A DNA stretch of 64,000 nt from Sphingomonas sp. BT-65 (GTDB lineage: Bacteria; Pseudomonadota; Alphaproteobacteria; Sphingomonadales; Sphingomonadaceae). The notes below the pieces were generated by a model that saw only the letters and a program-made list of their open reading frames with translations, was not told where the DNA came from and made no database searches. Position numbers and translations under genes: made by a program. Shown here piece by piece: positions 9,614 through 18,898 of the stretch. Positions within the stretch are counted from its first letter, which is position 1. Each line of letters begins with the position of its first letter. The stretch covers positions 1,116,001 to 1,180,000 of the forward strand of contig NZ_JAPCIA010000001.1 of the NCBI RefSeq assembly GCF_026107375.2. Direction: 5' to 3'.

Positions 9614-9994
9614 ATGCACAAAGCGCTTGTCCTCACCGCAATTGCTTCGTTCGCGCTGACGGGATGCGCCGCAACCGCGGCGAACCCGCGCGAGGGCCCG
9701 GCACGGCTCGGGCAGACCGTCTATGTCGACGGCCCACGCGTGACGCCGGTTCGCGTGATCGAGGACAGCCGCTGCCCGGTCAATGTGAGCTGCATCTGGG
9801 CGGGCCGCGTCGTGCTGCGCGCCACGGTGCGCGGCGGCGCTTGGGCGCACACGATCGACCTGACGCTGGGCGAACCAGTGCAGGTCGCCGACGGCGCGCT
9901 GACCCTGACGTCAGTCACGCCCGGACGCCATGCCGACCGGCGGGTCGCCCCGCGCGACTATCGCTTCGCCTTCACCTTCCAGGGCGGGCTCTAG
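9614..9994 (+). CDS. Small secreted lipoprotein, unknown function
   Basis: 126 residues with a short signal peptide and a lipobox at FALTGC (Cys18), so it is probably anchored in the outer or inner membrane. The mature part is a single small domain containing a Cys pair (SRCPVNVSCIWAGRVVLRATV) that could form a disulfide. It resembles small conserved hypothetical lipoproteins of sphingomonads. I cannot name a function. It is divergent from the MFS gene, and its last 23 bases overlap the convergent gene at 9972. Confidence 0.8.
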   Translation: MHKALVLTAIASFALTGCAATAANPREGPARLGQTVYVDGPRVTPVRVIEDSRCPVNVSCIWAGRVVLRATVRGGAWAHTIDLTLGEPVQVADGALTLTSVTPGRHADRRVAPRDYRFAFTFQGGL

Positions 9995-10514
9995 CGTTCC
10001 GCTTCACGGCGCGCGAAACCAGTTGCGTGCCGAGCGCGGCAGCAAAGGCAGCCGGATCGTCGAGCCGATGCGCCAGATAGCGGACAGTGCGGCGCCCCAT
10101 CCGTGCCGGCGGATCAAGCGTGATCACGATATTGGGATAGGCAAGCAGCGCGCCGTTGAGAACGCCCGCATGCTTGAGATCGGCCAGCGTCCAGTCCGGC
10201 CGCAACCCGGCGACCTGCGCGCGCGGCACGGTCAGGCTGCGCAGAGACCCGATGCGCCACGTCAGGCTGGCGGAATCCAGGAGCACCGGCCGCCGCTTGA
10301 AGGACCGGATCAGGAGGATGAGCCAGACCAGCGCGGCGAGGCTGAACAGCGAGAGGATCAGCGCGGCGCGGCCGCTCCAGAGCGCAACCAGCAGGTGGAC
10401 GACCGCGGTCTCGACGACCATTAGGCCGACCAATATCCACAGCATCGGCGCGACCGCGCGATGATAGGAGAAGGCGGCGCCAGGCGGAAGTTCCACCCGC
10501 CCTGCGCCATCCAT
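9972..10514 (-). CDS. Two-helix membrane protein, unknown function
   Basis: 180 residues. After a short N-terminus (VELPPGAAFSYHRAVAPM) come two adjacent membrane helices at about residues 25-46 and 50-68, then a cytoplasmic beta-rich domain of about 110 residues. The layout resembles PH-like bacterial membrane proteins, but I cannot assign a family firmly. The start is chosen because it lies 5 bp after the aldolase stop; longer in-frame starts would run into fda. Probably co-transcribed with fda. Confidence 0.75.
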   Translation of the reverse strand: MDGAGRVELPPGAAFSYHRAVAPMLWILVGLMVVETAVVHLLVALWSGRAALILSLFSLAALVWLILLIRSFKRRPVLLDSASLTWRIGSLRSLTVPRAQVAGLRPDWTLADLKHAGVLNGALLAYPNIVITLDPPARMGRRTVRYLAHRLDDPAAFAAALGTQLVSRAVKRNARARPGR

Positions 10515-10519
10515 CGGGC

Positions 10520-11425
10520 TCAGGCCGCGACCGCCGTCTTGGCGGTCGACGCTGCGTGGATCTCGTCGATCGCGCCGCCGAGCGAGGCGTCGAACTCGCT
10601 CTCGCTCATGCCGTGGCGCAAATCCTCGAGCAGCGCGCGGCTGAAGCTCGCGATCATGCCGCGGTTCCTGGCCAGCTCGGCGCATGCCTCGGGCCGGCTG
10701 AACCCGCCCGAGAGGGCAACGACGCGCAGCACCTTGGGGTGGTCGACCAGCGCGTCGAACAGCCCGGCCTGGGCGGGGATCGACAGCTTGAGCATCACCT
10801 GCTGCCCCTCGGGCAGCGCGTCGAGCGCCTTCAGGATCTCGTCGCGCAGGATCGCGTCCGCCTGCGCCCGCTCGGGCGACTTGATGTTCACCTCGGGCTC
10901 GATGATCGGCATCATGCCGTGCGCGAGCACCTGCTGGCCGATCTCAAACTGCTGCGCGACGATCGCGGCGATGCCTTGCGGATTGGCGAGGTTGACCACC
11001 GAACGCTCCTTGGTGCCGAACACGCCGAGGCCCTTGGCGCGGACGAGCAGCGCGTCGAGCTCGGGCATCGGCTTCATCAGCTGCACGCCGTTCGCCTCGG
11101 CCTCCAGCCCCTTGTCGATCTTGATGAAGGGCACCACGCCGCGCTCGATCAGCGCCTGCGGGGTCGGCTTACCGTCGACCTTGCCGTCCATCGTCCGCTC
11201 GAACAGGATCGCGCCGATCACCTTGTCGCCGGTGAAGGCGGGTGAGGTGATGATGCGGCTGCGCATCGCGTGGATCAGGCCAAACATCTCCTCGTCGCCC
11301 GAATAGGCGTCTTCCTCGATGCCGTATCCCTTGAGCGCCTTGGGCGTCGACCCGCCGCTCTGGTCGAGCGCGGCGATGAAGCCGTTGCCCTGGGCGATCT
11401 TGGCGGTCATCTCGGCGGTGTTCAT
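10520..11425 (-). CDS. fda: Class I fructose-bisphosphate aldolase
   Basis: Cleaves fructose-1,6-bisphosphate into DHAP and glyceraldehyde-3-phosphate, or the reverse. It has 301 residues, the length of the bacterial metal-independent class I enzyme. Visible motifs are FIAALDQSGGSTPKAL (about 16-31), GVVPFIKIDKG, LMKPMPELD, IIEPEVNI, VMLKLSIPAQAG with the likely Schiff-base lysine, and RVVALSGGFSRPEA. In related genomes this gene directly follows pgk. Here the toxin/immunity pair lies between them on the other strand. Confidence 0.95.
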   Translation of the reverse strand: MNTAEMTAKIAQGNGFIAALDQSGGSTPKALKGYGIEEDAYSGDEEMFGLIHAMRSRIITSPAFTGDKVIGAILFERTMDGKVDGKPTPQALIERGVVPFIKIDKGLEAEANGVQLMKPMPELDALLVRAKGLGVFGTKERSVVNLANPQGIAAIVAQQFEIGQQVLAHGMMPIIEPEVNIKSPERAQADAILRDEILKALDALPEGQQVMLKLSIPAQAGLFDALVDHPKVLRVVALSGGFSRPEACAELARNRGMIASFSRALLEDLRHGMSESEFDASLGGAIDEIHAASTAKTAVAA

Positions 11426-11656
11426 CTGGTCCGTCCCCTGCTCTCGGCTTGTTTCTCGTCGCGACCTCGTTGAGTCGCTGATGACTGCCCGGGCCTATTG
11501 CAGCGCAGCAAGCGGGTGAAAAGCCTGACAACGCTGGCCAGCGACGAACCGCGCTGGAACCCTAGTCGATCCGATTAGGAATTTAGTCCGATCGAGGAGC
11601 CACCCGCCGCGTCCGCTCGCGTAATTTCCATTCACCAGGCGAAGAGGACAAGTCCC

Positions 11657-12958
11657 ATGGTGGATTCGGCAAGCGGCGCGGACCCAAGCTCCACCGGCCC
11701 CTCCCCGGGCGCTGCGACGAGCGTCGATCCGAATAGCGGCGCCTCGGTCTCCTCCCCGACCGAGGCCGCGGCCGGCATGGTCAGCGGCGCGACGTCGCCA
11801 GCCACCGGCACCGTCGATGTGAATGCGCTCGCCACCGATCTCCAGGCGCTCGACCCGCAGGACCCGCGCACGGCCGAGATCACGGCGGCGGTCGAGGCGC
11901 AGCTCTCCCCGGTGCAGCGCGGCGAACTCGCGGCGGCGCAGGATGCGGCGGCCGCCGCAACGGCCCAGACGGCGCCCGCGCGCCAGATCACGCTCAACGA
12001 CCAGACGGTGGTCACCGCGTTCCAGGGCCAGGTCGAAGGCGTCAAGACGCTGGCCGAGCTGCGCGACAGCCCGGTGGCGGAGGATCGCGCGACCTTCCAG
12101 TCGATCATGGACACCTATGGCAGCATCGAGGCGGCCGAACAGGCGATGTTCGGCCAGCCGACCACGCCGGCGAACGAGACGATCGAGCTCGATCCGATCA
12201 CCGTCACCGCCGATGCGCCGCCCGCCACGCCCACCGCTAGCCCGTCGCAGGAAGGCATAGGCTCCTTCTTCGAAGGGATGGTGATGGGCGACTTCTCCGA
12301 CAATCGCAGCTGGTCGGCGACCGCCGGGCAGGTGATCGGCGGCTTCATCCCGGGCCTCGGACAGGCGGGTGACGTGCGCGACACCGTTGCCGCGGTGAAC
12401 GCGCTGCGCAACGGCGAGCCCGGCGCCGGCTGGGGCCTCGCCGCGGCGATCGTCGGCTTCGCCCCCGGCGGCGACCTGGTGAAGGGCATGATCCGCGGCG
12501 AACGCGCGGTGGAGGGCGCGGGCGAAGTGCTGCAGGGCGCGGCGCGCAACGCCGATCCGGCCACGCCCGCCAGCCGGCCGACCTGGCGCCAGTCGGAGAA
12601 CGACGTCGGCGCGGACCTCGGCCCCGGCTACGACGCGCAGCGATCGTTCCGCGGCGGCCAGGAGGTGCCCTATGGCTCGCCCGGCAGCACACGCCCCGAC
12701 TTCTACACCTCTGGTCATAGCATCGAGGTGAAGAACTATCGCGTCGAGACCGCGGCACAGCGCAGCCGCCTTGTCGACAATATCTCGGCCCAGGCCATCA
12801 CCCGCGCGCGCGAGATGCCCGCGGGCACGCGCCAGTCGGTCGAGATCGACGTCCGCGGCCAGCAGCTTTCGCCTTCCGATGCGGCCCAGCTTGCCCGCGA
12901 CATTGAAAGCCGGTCGGGCGGCGCTATACGTGCGACAGACGTGACGATCCGGAGATAG
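11657..12958 (+). CDS. Polymorphic toxin: pre-toxin region plus PD-(D/E)xK nuclease-like C-terminal domain
   Basis: 433 residues with no signal peptide and no PAAR, Rhs or haemagglutinin repeats. Residues 1-110 are low-complexity Ser/Pro/Ala, and 111-220 are helical and acidic. Residues 224-275 are Gly/Ala-rich (GQVIGGFIPGLGQAGDVRD, then AAAIVGFAPGGDLVKG) and resemble the pre-toxin TG segment that precedes toxin domains. The C-terminal ~125 residues contain STRPDFYTSGHSIEVKNY, with Asp348, Glu357 and Lys359 spaced as in PD-(D/E)xK nucleases. The next gene, 3 bp downstream, is an Imm70-type immunity protein, which strongly supports a toxin. A GAGGAC Shine-Dalgarno precedes the ATG. The delivery route is unknown. 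Confidence 0.85.
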   Translation: MVDSASGADPSSTGPSPGAATSVDPNSGASVSSPTEAAAGMVSGATSPATGTVDVNALATDLQALDPQDPRTAEITAAVEAQLSPVQRGELAAAQDAAAAATAQTAPARQITLNDQTVVTAFQGQVEGVKTLAELRDSPVAEDRATFQSIMDTYGSIEAAEQAMFGQPTTPANETIELDPITVTADAPPATPTASPSQEGIGSFFEGMVMGDFSDNRSWSATAGQVIGGFIPGLGQAGDVRDTVAAVNALRNGEPGAGWGLAAAIVGFAPGGDLVKGMIRGERAVEGAGEVLQGAARNADPATPASRPTWRQSENDVGADLGPGYDAQRSFRGGQEVPYGSPGSTRPDFYTSGHSIEVKNYRVETAAQRSRLVDNISAQAITRAREMPAGTRQSVEIDVRGQQLSPSDAAQLARDIESRSGGAIRATDVTIRR

Positions 12959-12961
12959 TAC

Positions 12962-13420
12962 ATGGCCGTCGCACTCAAGGTCGACAGTGTCGCGACCGAG
13001 CTCGGCACCGACTCATTCGTGCACGCCTTCTTCTCGACCGCGTCCGCGCGGCTCGAGAACGGGACCTGGGGCTCGCGCTTCCCGGTCCTCATGAACGAAC
13101 TCTATCAGGGCAGTCTGGCCAAGGCGCATGCCCAGGCCGCGCTCGACGAACTCGCCGTCATCCACCGCGAGCTTGCGGCGTTCCCCCCGGCCGACGTGGT
13201 ATGGGACGTCGAGGATCGCACCGCCCGCCCGCCCTGGGGCGACAATATCGCGCCGACGATCACCAGCCTCGCCAATTATTTCGTGACCAGCACCGGCCGC
13301 GACATGTTCGAGGCGATCGAGGAGATGCTCGTCTTCCTGCGCGACGAGGGCGCGACTTGCGTCCTTACCAAGCTCCCCGCCGCCACCGCAGAGGCGCGCT
13401 GGTCGCCGTCCGCCGCCTAG
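12962..13420 (+). CDS. Immunity protein, Imm70 family
   Basis: 152 residues, cytoplasmic, no signal peptide. The Imm70 pattern is recognisable: VATELGTDSFVHAFFST near residue 10, TWGSRFPVLMNELYQG at 35-50, VVWDVEDRTARPPWGDNI at about 79-96 and SLANYFVTSTGRDMFEAI at about 102-119. Imm70 proteins neutralise toxins encoded directly upstream. Spacing to the toxin stop is 3 bp, with GGAG inside the toxin stop region as ribosome-binding site, so the two are translated together. It should bind the nuclease-like domain of the upstream protein. Confidence 0.88.
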   Translation: MAVALKVDSVATELGTDSFVHAFFSTASARLENGTWGSRFPVLMNELYQGSLAKAHAQAALDELAVIHRELAAFPPADVVWDVEDRTARPPWGDNIAPTITSLANYFVTSTGRDMFEAIEEMLVFLRDEGATCVLTKLPAATAEARWSPSAA

Positions 13421-13436
13421 GGCCTCCGCCCGGCCG

Positions 13437-14630
13437 CTAGCGCGACAGCGCCGCGACCCCGGGCAGTTCCTTGCCTTCCATCCATTCGAGGAACGCGCCG
13501 CCGGCGGTCGAGACGAAGCTCATGTCGCCCGCCACGCCCGCCTGGTTGAGCGCCGCGACGGTATCCCCGCCGCCGGCGACCGAGACCAGGCTGCCTTCCT
13601 TGGTCAGCGCCGCCACGGTGTGAGCGAGCGCCATCGTGGCGGTGTCGAATGGCTTGGTCTCGAACGCGCCGAGCGGGCCGTTCCACACCAATGTGCGGCA
13701 ATTCTTGAGCACGTCTGCCAGCGCCTCGCTCGCCGCCGGGCCGATATCGAGGATCATCTCGTCGGGCGCGACCTCGTGGACGTTGCAGGTGCGCAGTGAC
13801 GGCGGGTTGGCAGCGAATTCCTTCGCGACCACCACGTCGTAGGGCAGATGGATGGTGCAATTGGCCTTCTCGGCCGCGTCGAAAATCTCCTCGGCGGTGC
13901 CGGTGAGGTCATGCTCGGCGAGCGACTTGCCGACATTCACCCCGCGTGCGGCGAGGAAGGTGTTGGCCATGCCGCCGCCGATGATCAGGTGATCGACCCG
14001 GCCGACAAGGTGCTTCAGCACGTCGAGCTTGGTCGAGACCTTGGCGCCGCCGACCACCGCCGCGACCGGATGCTCGGGCTTGCCCAGCGCCTTGTCGAGC
14101 GCGTCGAGCTCGGCCTCCATCTGGCGGCCGGCGAACGCGGGAAGCTTGTGCGCCAGCCCCTCGGTCGAGGCGTGCGCGCGGTGCGCGGCGGAGAAGGCAT
14201 CGTTGACATAGAGATCGCCGAGCGCGGCGAAGCGCTCGACCACGGCGGGATCGTTCTTCTCCTCGCCACCGAAGAAGCGGGTGTTTTCGAGCACCGCGAT
14301 GTCGCCGGGCTGGAGCGTGGCGACCGCCTCGGCGTCACCCTCCCAGTCGACATAGCGCACCGGACGGCCGAGCACCTGGCTGAACGGGCGGACGAGCTGC
14401 GCGGTCGAGAGTTCGGGGCTCGGCACCTTGGGGCGGCCAAAATGCGCGAGGACGAGGACGATCGCGCCCTTGTCGGCGAGCTCGCTCACCGTCGGCACCG
14501 CGGCGCGGAACCGCGTGTCGTCGGTGACATGGCCGTCGCCCATCGGCACGTTCAGATCCTCGCGGACCAACACGCGTTTGCCGGTGACGTCGCCCATATC
14601 GTCGAGGGTCTTGAAGGCTCGCTCGGTCAT
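13437..14630 (-). CDS. pgk: Phosphoglycerate kinase
   Basis: Transfers phosphate from 1,3-bisphosphoglycerate to ADP. It has 397 residues, the standard length. N-terminal substrate motif [11 protein letters not shown] near residue 21, [33 protein letters not shown], the hinge [15 protein letters not shown], and C-terminal nucleotide-binding [11 protein letters not shown] and [20 protein letters not shown]. The ATG at 14630 overlaps the MOSC-gene stop (ATGA), which fixes the start although the frame is open further upstream. Confidence 0.97.
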   Translation of the reverse strand: MTERAFKTLDDMGDVTGKRVLVREDLNVPMGDGHVTDDTRFRAAVPTVSELADKGAIVLVLAHFGRPKVPSPELSTAQLVRPFSQVLGRPVRYVDWEGDAEAVATLQPGDIAVLENTRFFGGEEKNDPAVVERFAALGDLYVNDAFSAAHRAHASTEGLAHKLPAFAGRQMEAELDALDKALGKPEHPVAAVVGGAKVSTKLDVLKHLVGRVDHLIIGGGMANTFLAARGVNVGKSLAEHDLTGTAEEIFDAAEKANCTIHLPYDVVVAKEFAANPPSLRTCNVHEVAPDEMILDIGPAASEALADVLKNCRTLVWNGPLGAFETKPFDTATMALAHTVAALTKEGSLVSVAGGGDTVAALNQAGVAGDMSFVSTAGGAFLEWMEGKELPGVAALSR

Positions 14631-15079
14631 TCTTCGATCCTGATCTCGTCGCCCACCCCGATCTCGCCGGGAGCGATCACCATCGTACATACCCCGCCGC
14701 GCCAGTCGGGCGTCAGCGCGGCGCGCAGCCCTTCGGCCAGGGCCTCCATCCGCTCGCACGGCTCGGTCTCGACCGTCACCTCGAGCACCACGTCGGCGCC
14801 GATGCGCAGCCGTTTGCCCGCAGCCTGCGGCAGGTCGAGCCCCTCGACCAGCAGATTGGCGCGGCGCTGTTCCCAGGGGATGTTGTGCCCCACCTGGTCT
14901 ATCGCCGCGGCCCAGTCGCCCGCCTCGATCAGCGTGACCTGGCGCTTGTGGGGCTTGCCCTTCATCGCGCCGCGGAAATCGCCGGCAATGCCGCCCTCCA
15001 GCGTCACCCGGGCGCGATCGATGGTCTCGATCGGCGCCTTGGCGAACGCGTGGCGGGCGATGCCGGCGATCCAGCCCAT
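14627..15079 (-). CDS. MOSC domain-containing protein
   Basis: 150 residues. The MOSC (molybdenum cofactor sulfurase C-terminal) fold is suggested by [44 protein letters not shown] and the Cys-containing [20 protein letters not shown], where the conserved Cys may carry a sulfide. Stand-alone MOSC proteins are thought to handle sulfur transfer or detoxify N-hydroxylated bases; the exact job here is unknown. It overlaps gap upstream (ATGA) and pgk downstream (ATGA), so it is embedded in the glycolytic operon. Confidence 0.88.
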   Translation of the reverse strand: MGWIAGIARHAFAKAPIETIDRARVTLEGGIAGDFRGAMKGKPHKRQVTLIEAGDWAAAIDQVGHNIPWEQRRANLLVEGLDLPQAAGKRLRIGADVVLEVTVETEPCERMEALAEGLRAALTPDWRGGVCTMVIAPGEIGVGDEIRIEE

Positions 15080-16086
15080 CACCCCAGCTTCGCCATCGCG
15101 GCCGCGGTGTCGACCATGCGGTTCGAGAAGCCCCACTCGTTATCGTACCAGCTGACGACGCGCACCAGCTTGCCGTCGATCACTGCGGTCTCGAGGCTGT
15201 CGACGGTCGAGCTGAAGGGGGTATGGACGATGTCGATCGACACCAAAGGCTCGTCCGAGAAAGCGAGGATGCCCGCGAGCGGGCCGCTCTCCGACGCCGC
15301 CTTGAGGATCGAATTGACCTCCTCCTTGGTGGTGTCGCGCTTGGGCGTGAAGGTCAGGTCGATCAGCGAGCCGTCGGGCACGGGCACGCGCACCGACGAG
15401 CCGTCGAGCTTGCCCTTGAGCTCGGGCAGCACCTCGCCCACCGCGCGCGCGGCGCCGGTGGTGGTCGGGATCATGCTCATCGCGGCGGCGCGGGCGCGGC
15501 GCAGGTCCGAGTGGATCTGGTCTAGGATCTTCTGGTCGTTGGTATAGGCGTGGATCGTGGTCATCAGGCCGCGCTCGATGCCGATCGTGTCGTTGAGCAC
15601 CTTGGCCACCGGCGCGAGGCAGTTGGTGGTGCACGACGCGTTCGAGACGATCGTGTGACCCGCCTCGAGCTTGTCGTGGTTGACGCCAAAGACGACGGTC
15701 AGGTCGACGCCCTTGCCCGGGGCCGAGATCAGCACCTTCTTGGCGCCGGCGTCGAGATGCTTCTGGCAGCTCTCGCGGTCGGTGAAGAAGCCGGTGCACT
15801 CCAGCACCAGCTCGACGCCGTTGGCGGCGTGCGGCAGGTTGGCGGGGTCGCGCTCCTTGGTCACCTTGATGCGCTTGCCGTCGACGATCAGGTCGTCGCC
15901 CTCGGCCGAGACTTCGCCGGGATAGCGGCCATGCACGCTGTCGCGGCTGAACAGCCAGGCGTTCGACTTGGCGTCGGCGAGATCGTTGATCGTCACCAGC
16001 TCGAGCCCGCTGTCGGGCCGTTCGAGGATGGCGCGCGCCACCAGCCGGCCGATGCGTCCGAACCCGTTGATCGCAACCTTCGTCAT
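15079..16086 (-). CDS. gap: Glyceraldehyde-3-phosphate dehydrogenase, type I
   Basis: Oxidises glyceraldehyde-3-phosphate to 1,3-bisphosphoglycerate with NAD. It has 335 residues. [14 protein letters not shown] dinucleotide fold at the N-terminus ([15 protein letters not shown]), NAD-type acidic residue in TINDLAD, catalytic Cys152 in [12 protein letters not shown], and the C-terminal [12 protein letters not shown]. The ATG is preceded by a good ribosome site (AGGAGGAT on the coding strand). Co-directional with tkt 17 bp upstream. Confidence 0.98.
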   Translation of the reverse strand: MTKVAINGFGRIGRLVARAILERPDSGLELVTINDLADAKSNAWLFSRDSVHGRYPGEVSAEGDDLIVDGKRIKVTKERDPANLPHAANGVELVLECTGFFTDRESCQKHLDAGAKKVLISAPGKGVDLTVVFGVNHDKLEAGHTIVSNASCTTNCLAPVAKVLNDTIGIERGLMTTIHAYTNDQKILDQIHSDLRRARAAAMSMIPTTTGAARAVGEVLPELKGKLDGSSVRVPVPDGSLIDLTFTPKRDTTKEEVNSILKAASESGPLAGILAFSDEPLVSIDIVHTPFSSTVDSLETAVIDGKLVRVVSWYDNEWGFSNRMVDTAAAMAKLG

Positions 16087-16103
16087 CAATATCCTCCTAG
16101 GCC

Positions 16104-18080
16104 TTAAATCGTTCGATGCGGGTCGTACGACGAAAGTCGTTCGACGATCTGCGGGGTGATCGCCGCGGCGGTCAGCCCGAAATGTTCGTAGAGTTTGGGT
16201 CCGGGGCCCGAGGCGCCGAACCGGTCGATGCCGAAGCGCAGCCCGTGGATGCCGGTGTAGCGCTCCCAACCCGTCGTGACGCCCGCCTCGATCGAGACGC
16301 GCAGCACGTCGCGGGGCAGGATGTCGTCGTGATAGGCCGCGTCCTGCGCGTCGAAGCGCGACCAGCAGGGCAGCGAGATCACGTCGGCGCCGATCCCCTG
16401 CGCTTCCAGCTCCGCACGCACCGCAACCGCGATCTCGACCTCGGAGCCGGTGGCGATCAGCACGACCTTGCGCTCAGCCCCGGCCGCCTGGAGGCGATAG
16501 CCCCCCTTCGCGGCGCCGCCCGAGCTGAGCTGCGGCAGGTTCTGGCGCGACAGCGCGAGCAGCGAGGGTCCGTCCTTGCGCGCCACCGCTTCGCCCCACG
16601 CCTCGGCGGTCTCGACCGCGTCGCACGGGCGCCACAGCTCGAGGTTGGGCATCAGCCGCAGCGACATGACATGCTCGACCGGCTGATGGGTCGGACCATC
16701 CTCGCCGAGGCCGATCGAATCATGCGTCATCACATAGACGACGCGCGCGTTCTGCAGCGCCGAGAGGCGGATCGCCGGGCGGGCATAGTCCGAGAAGACC
16801 AGGAAGGTGCCGCCATAGGGCAGCACGCCGCCGTGCAGCGCCATGCCGTTCATCGCCGCGGCCATGCCGAACTCGCGAATGCCGTAGCGGACATAGCGGC
16901 CCGCCGGGTTCTCGGCGGTGAAGTCCTGCATGCCCTTGGTCAGCGTGTTGTTCGAGGGCGTCAGGTCGGCCGAGCCGCCGATCGTCTCGGGCAGCGCGGC
17001 GTTGATCACCTCGAGCGCCATCTGGCTGGCGCTGCGCGTCGCGACCTTCCTGGGCTCGGCGAGCAGGCTTTCGATATAGGCGTCGAGCGCGAAGCCGTTG
17101 GGCAGGTCGCCCGCCATTCGACGCGAGAACTCATCACGATCCGAATGGCTTGACAGACGATTGTTCCACGCGGCGTGAGGTTCTGCGCCACGCTTGCCGG
17201 CGTCCAGCCAGGCGGCACGGATGTCCGCGGGCACCTCGAACGGCGGATGGTTCCATCCGAGTTCGACACGCGCCGCCGCAACCTCGTCCGCGCCCAGCGC
17301 CGCGCCGTGGGTCGCCGAAGTGCCCTGCTTGTTGGGCGCGCCCTTGCCGATGACCGTCTTGCAGCGGACCAGCGAGGGCCGCGAGTCGGCGAGCGCGGCG
17401 TCGAACGCGCGGGCAATGCTCGCCGGGTCATGCCCGTCGCATTCGACGGTGTGCCAGCCGGTCGCTTCGTAACGCGCCGGGATGTCCTCGCTCGACGACA
17501 GCCCGACCTTGCCATCGATGGTGATGTTGTTGTCGTCCCACAGCACGATCAGCCGCCCGAGCTGCAGATGCCCGGCGAGTCCGATCGCCTCGTGGTTGAC
17601 GCCTTCCATCAGGCAGCCGTCGCCCGCCAGCACCCAGGTGCGGTGGTCGACCAGCGCGTCGCCGAACGCCGCGTTGAGATGGCGCTCGGCGATCGCCATG
17701 CCGACACCCATGGCGAGGCCCTGGCCGAGCGGACCGGTGGTGCATTCGACGCCCGGCAACTCGAAATTCTCGGGATGGCCCGCGCAGGGCGAGCCGACCT
17801 GGCGGAAGCTCGCAATGTCCGCGATCGTCGGGCGGGCATAGCCGGTGAGGTACAGCAGCGAATAGATCAGCATCGAGCCATGGCCCGCCGACAGCACGAA
17901 GCGGTCGCGATCGGCCCATTTGGGATCGGCCGGGTCGTATTTGAGGTAATCGCTGAACAGCACGGTGGCGACATCGGCCATGCCCATCGGCATGCCGGGA
18001 TGGCCCGAATTGGCGGCCTCGACCGCATCCATGGAGAGCGCGCGGATGGCGTTGGCGCGATCAACGAACGAAACGGTCAC
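16104..18080 (-). CDS. tkt: Transketolase
   Basis: TPP-dependent enzyme of the non-oxidative pentose phosphate pathway. It has 658 residues from a GTG start ([15 protein letters not shown]), the normal family length. The GTG is chosen because AGGGGA lies about 8 bases upstream and longer frames have no site. Motifs: [35 protein letters not shown]-binding [30 protein letters not shown], and the pyrimidine-domain signature [17 protein letters not shown]. First gene of the tkt-gap-MOSC-pgk run. Confidence 0.97.
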   Translation of the reverse strand: MTVSFVDRANAIRALSMDAVEAANSGHPGMPMGMADVATVLFSDYLKYDPADPKWADRDRFVLSAGHGSMLIYSLLYLTGYARPTIADIASFRQVGSPCAGHPENFELPGVECTTGPLGQGLAMGVGMAIAERHLNAAFGDALVDHRTWVLAGDGCLMEGVNHEAIGLAGHLQLGRLIVLWDDNNITIDGKVGLSSSEDIPARYEATGWHTVECDGHDPASIARAFDAALADSRPSLVRCKTVIGKGAPNKQGTSATHGAALGADEVAAARVELGWNHPPFEVPADIRAAWLDAGKRGAEPHAAWNNRLSSHSDRDEFSRRMAGDLPNGFALDAYIESLLAEPRKVATRSASQMALEVINAALPETIGGSADLTPSNNTLTKGMQDFTAENPAGRYVRYGIREFGMAAAMNGMALHGGVLPYGGTFLVFSDYARPAIRLSALQNARVVYVMTHDSIGLGEDGPTHQPVEHVMSLRLMPNLELWRPCDAVETAEAWGEAVARKDGPSLLALSRQNLPQLSSGGAAKGGYRLQAAGAERKVVLIATGSEVEIAVAVRAELEAQGIGADVISLPCWSRFDAQDAAYHDDILPRDVLRVSIEAGVTTGWERYTGIHGLRFGIDRFGASGPGPKLYEHFGLTAAAITPQIVERLSSYDPHRTI

Positions 18081-18214
18081 GGCAGGTCCCCTGATGCCGG
18101 GCCCGCATCCCGCCTGACCCGGCGAATCGAATGTGGCGTGCCAATGCGGCGGGCAGGCGCGCGCGTCAACACCGGGGGGTTGCAGCGCCCCTAAAGCGTG
18201 CCTATCCACGCCGG

Positions 18215-18400
18215 ATGGCGGAGGCGGTATCCCCTGCGCTCGACCGGATCGAGCGCGCAATCGCGCGGATCGAGGCAGCAGCGGCGAAGCGCGCCTTCGA
18301 GGCGGATCGGCTGGAGCACCGCCACGCCGCGCTGCGCGAGAAGGTCGAGAACGCGATCGAGGCGCTCGACGCGCTGATTGAAAAGCAGGCCGCGGAATAA
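18215..18400 (+). CDS. Small coiled-coil protein upstream of zapA (DUF4164-like)
   Basis: 61 residues, entirely predicted coiled coil (SPALDRIERAIARIEAAAAKR, then LREKVENAIEALDALIEKQ). Its stop overlaps the zapA ATG by one base (TAATG), so the two are translated together. Small coiled-coil genes of DUF4164 type sit just before zapA in many alphaproteobacteria, and a role in division is inferred only from that position. It is divergent from tkt. Confidence 0.8.
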   Translation: MAEAVSPALDRIERAIARIEAAAAKRAFEADRLEHRHAALREKVENAIEALDALIEKQAAE

Positions 18401-18702
18401 TGGGTCAGGTCACCCTCACCGTCGCCGGCCGCAGCCACAGCATCGCCTGCCGCGACGGCGAAGAGGTGCATCTCGAACGGCTGGAGCGCATGCTCAACCA
18501 GCATGCCGAGACCGCACTGCATGCATCGGGCGGACTCTCGGGCGAGCGCACGATGCTGTTCCTCGCGCTGATCCTCGCCGACCTGCTCGACGAGGCCGAG
18601 CGCAATCCGCCGGGCGGCGTCTCGCCGGTGCTGCTCGACAATCTCGCCGACCGGCTCGAATCGGTCGCCGTAGCCCTTGAGGATCGCGGCGAAAATACCT
18701 AG
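18400..18702 (+). CDS. zapA: Cell division protein ZapA
   Basis: 100 residues. Binds FtsZ and promotes filament bundling at the Z ring. The N-terminal ZapA head (VTLTVAGRSHSIACRDGEEVHLERLERMLNQH) is followed by a helical coiled-coil region (ERTMLFLALILADLLDEAER). The gene is followed by 6S RNA and the 5-FCL gene, the block order known from many proteobacteria (zapA-ssrS-fau). Confidence 0.93.
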   Translation: MGQVTLTVAGRSHSIACRDGEEVHLERLERMLNQHAETALHASGGLSGERTMLFLALILADLLDEAERNPPGGVSPVLLDNLADRLESVAVALEDRGENT

Positions 18703-18707
18703 ATTGC

Positions 18708-18876
18708 ATCGTGGCGGGCACTGCCCGGTACGAGCTAACGATCATCCCTGAGGCTATTCATCATCCACGGGGGCTGTCCCTGCGCAGATCCAGGTCTGAC
18801 GTATATGGTCCCCACCTGACGTTTTGGGCGTCAGTGGATATCACAGCAAACGGCCCACGGTGGTCCCGCCACACCT
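18708..18876 (+). ncRNA. ssrS: 6S RNA
   Basis: The 196-bp gap between zapA and the 5-FCL gene is where 6S RNA lies in proteobacteria. A closing stem is visible: GTGGCGGG at 18711-18718 pairs perfectly with CCCGCCAC at 18865-18872, enclosing about 145 nt that can form a long interrupted hairpin. 6S RNA mimics an open promoter and sequesters housekeeping RNA polymerase in stationary phase. The ends are estimated from the stem, and I could not run a covariance model. Confidence 0.8.
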
Positions 18877-18898
18877 TCGATTGAGCATTCGGAACGCG

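Noticed and set aside
11657..12958. Rhs/PAAR or type VI effector identity for the toxin
   Set aside because: No YD repeats, PAAR signature or VgrG/Hcp genes in the window.
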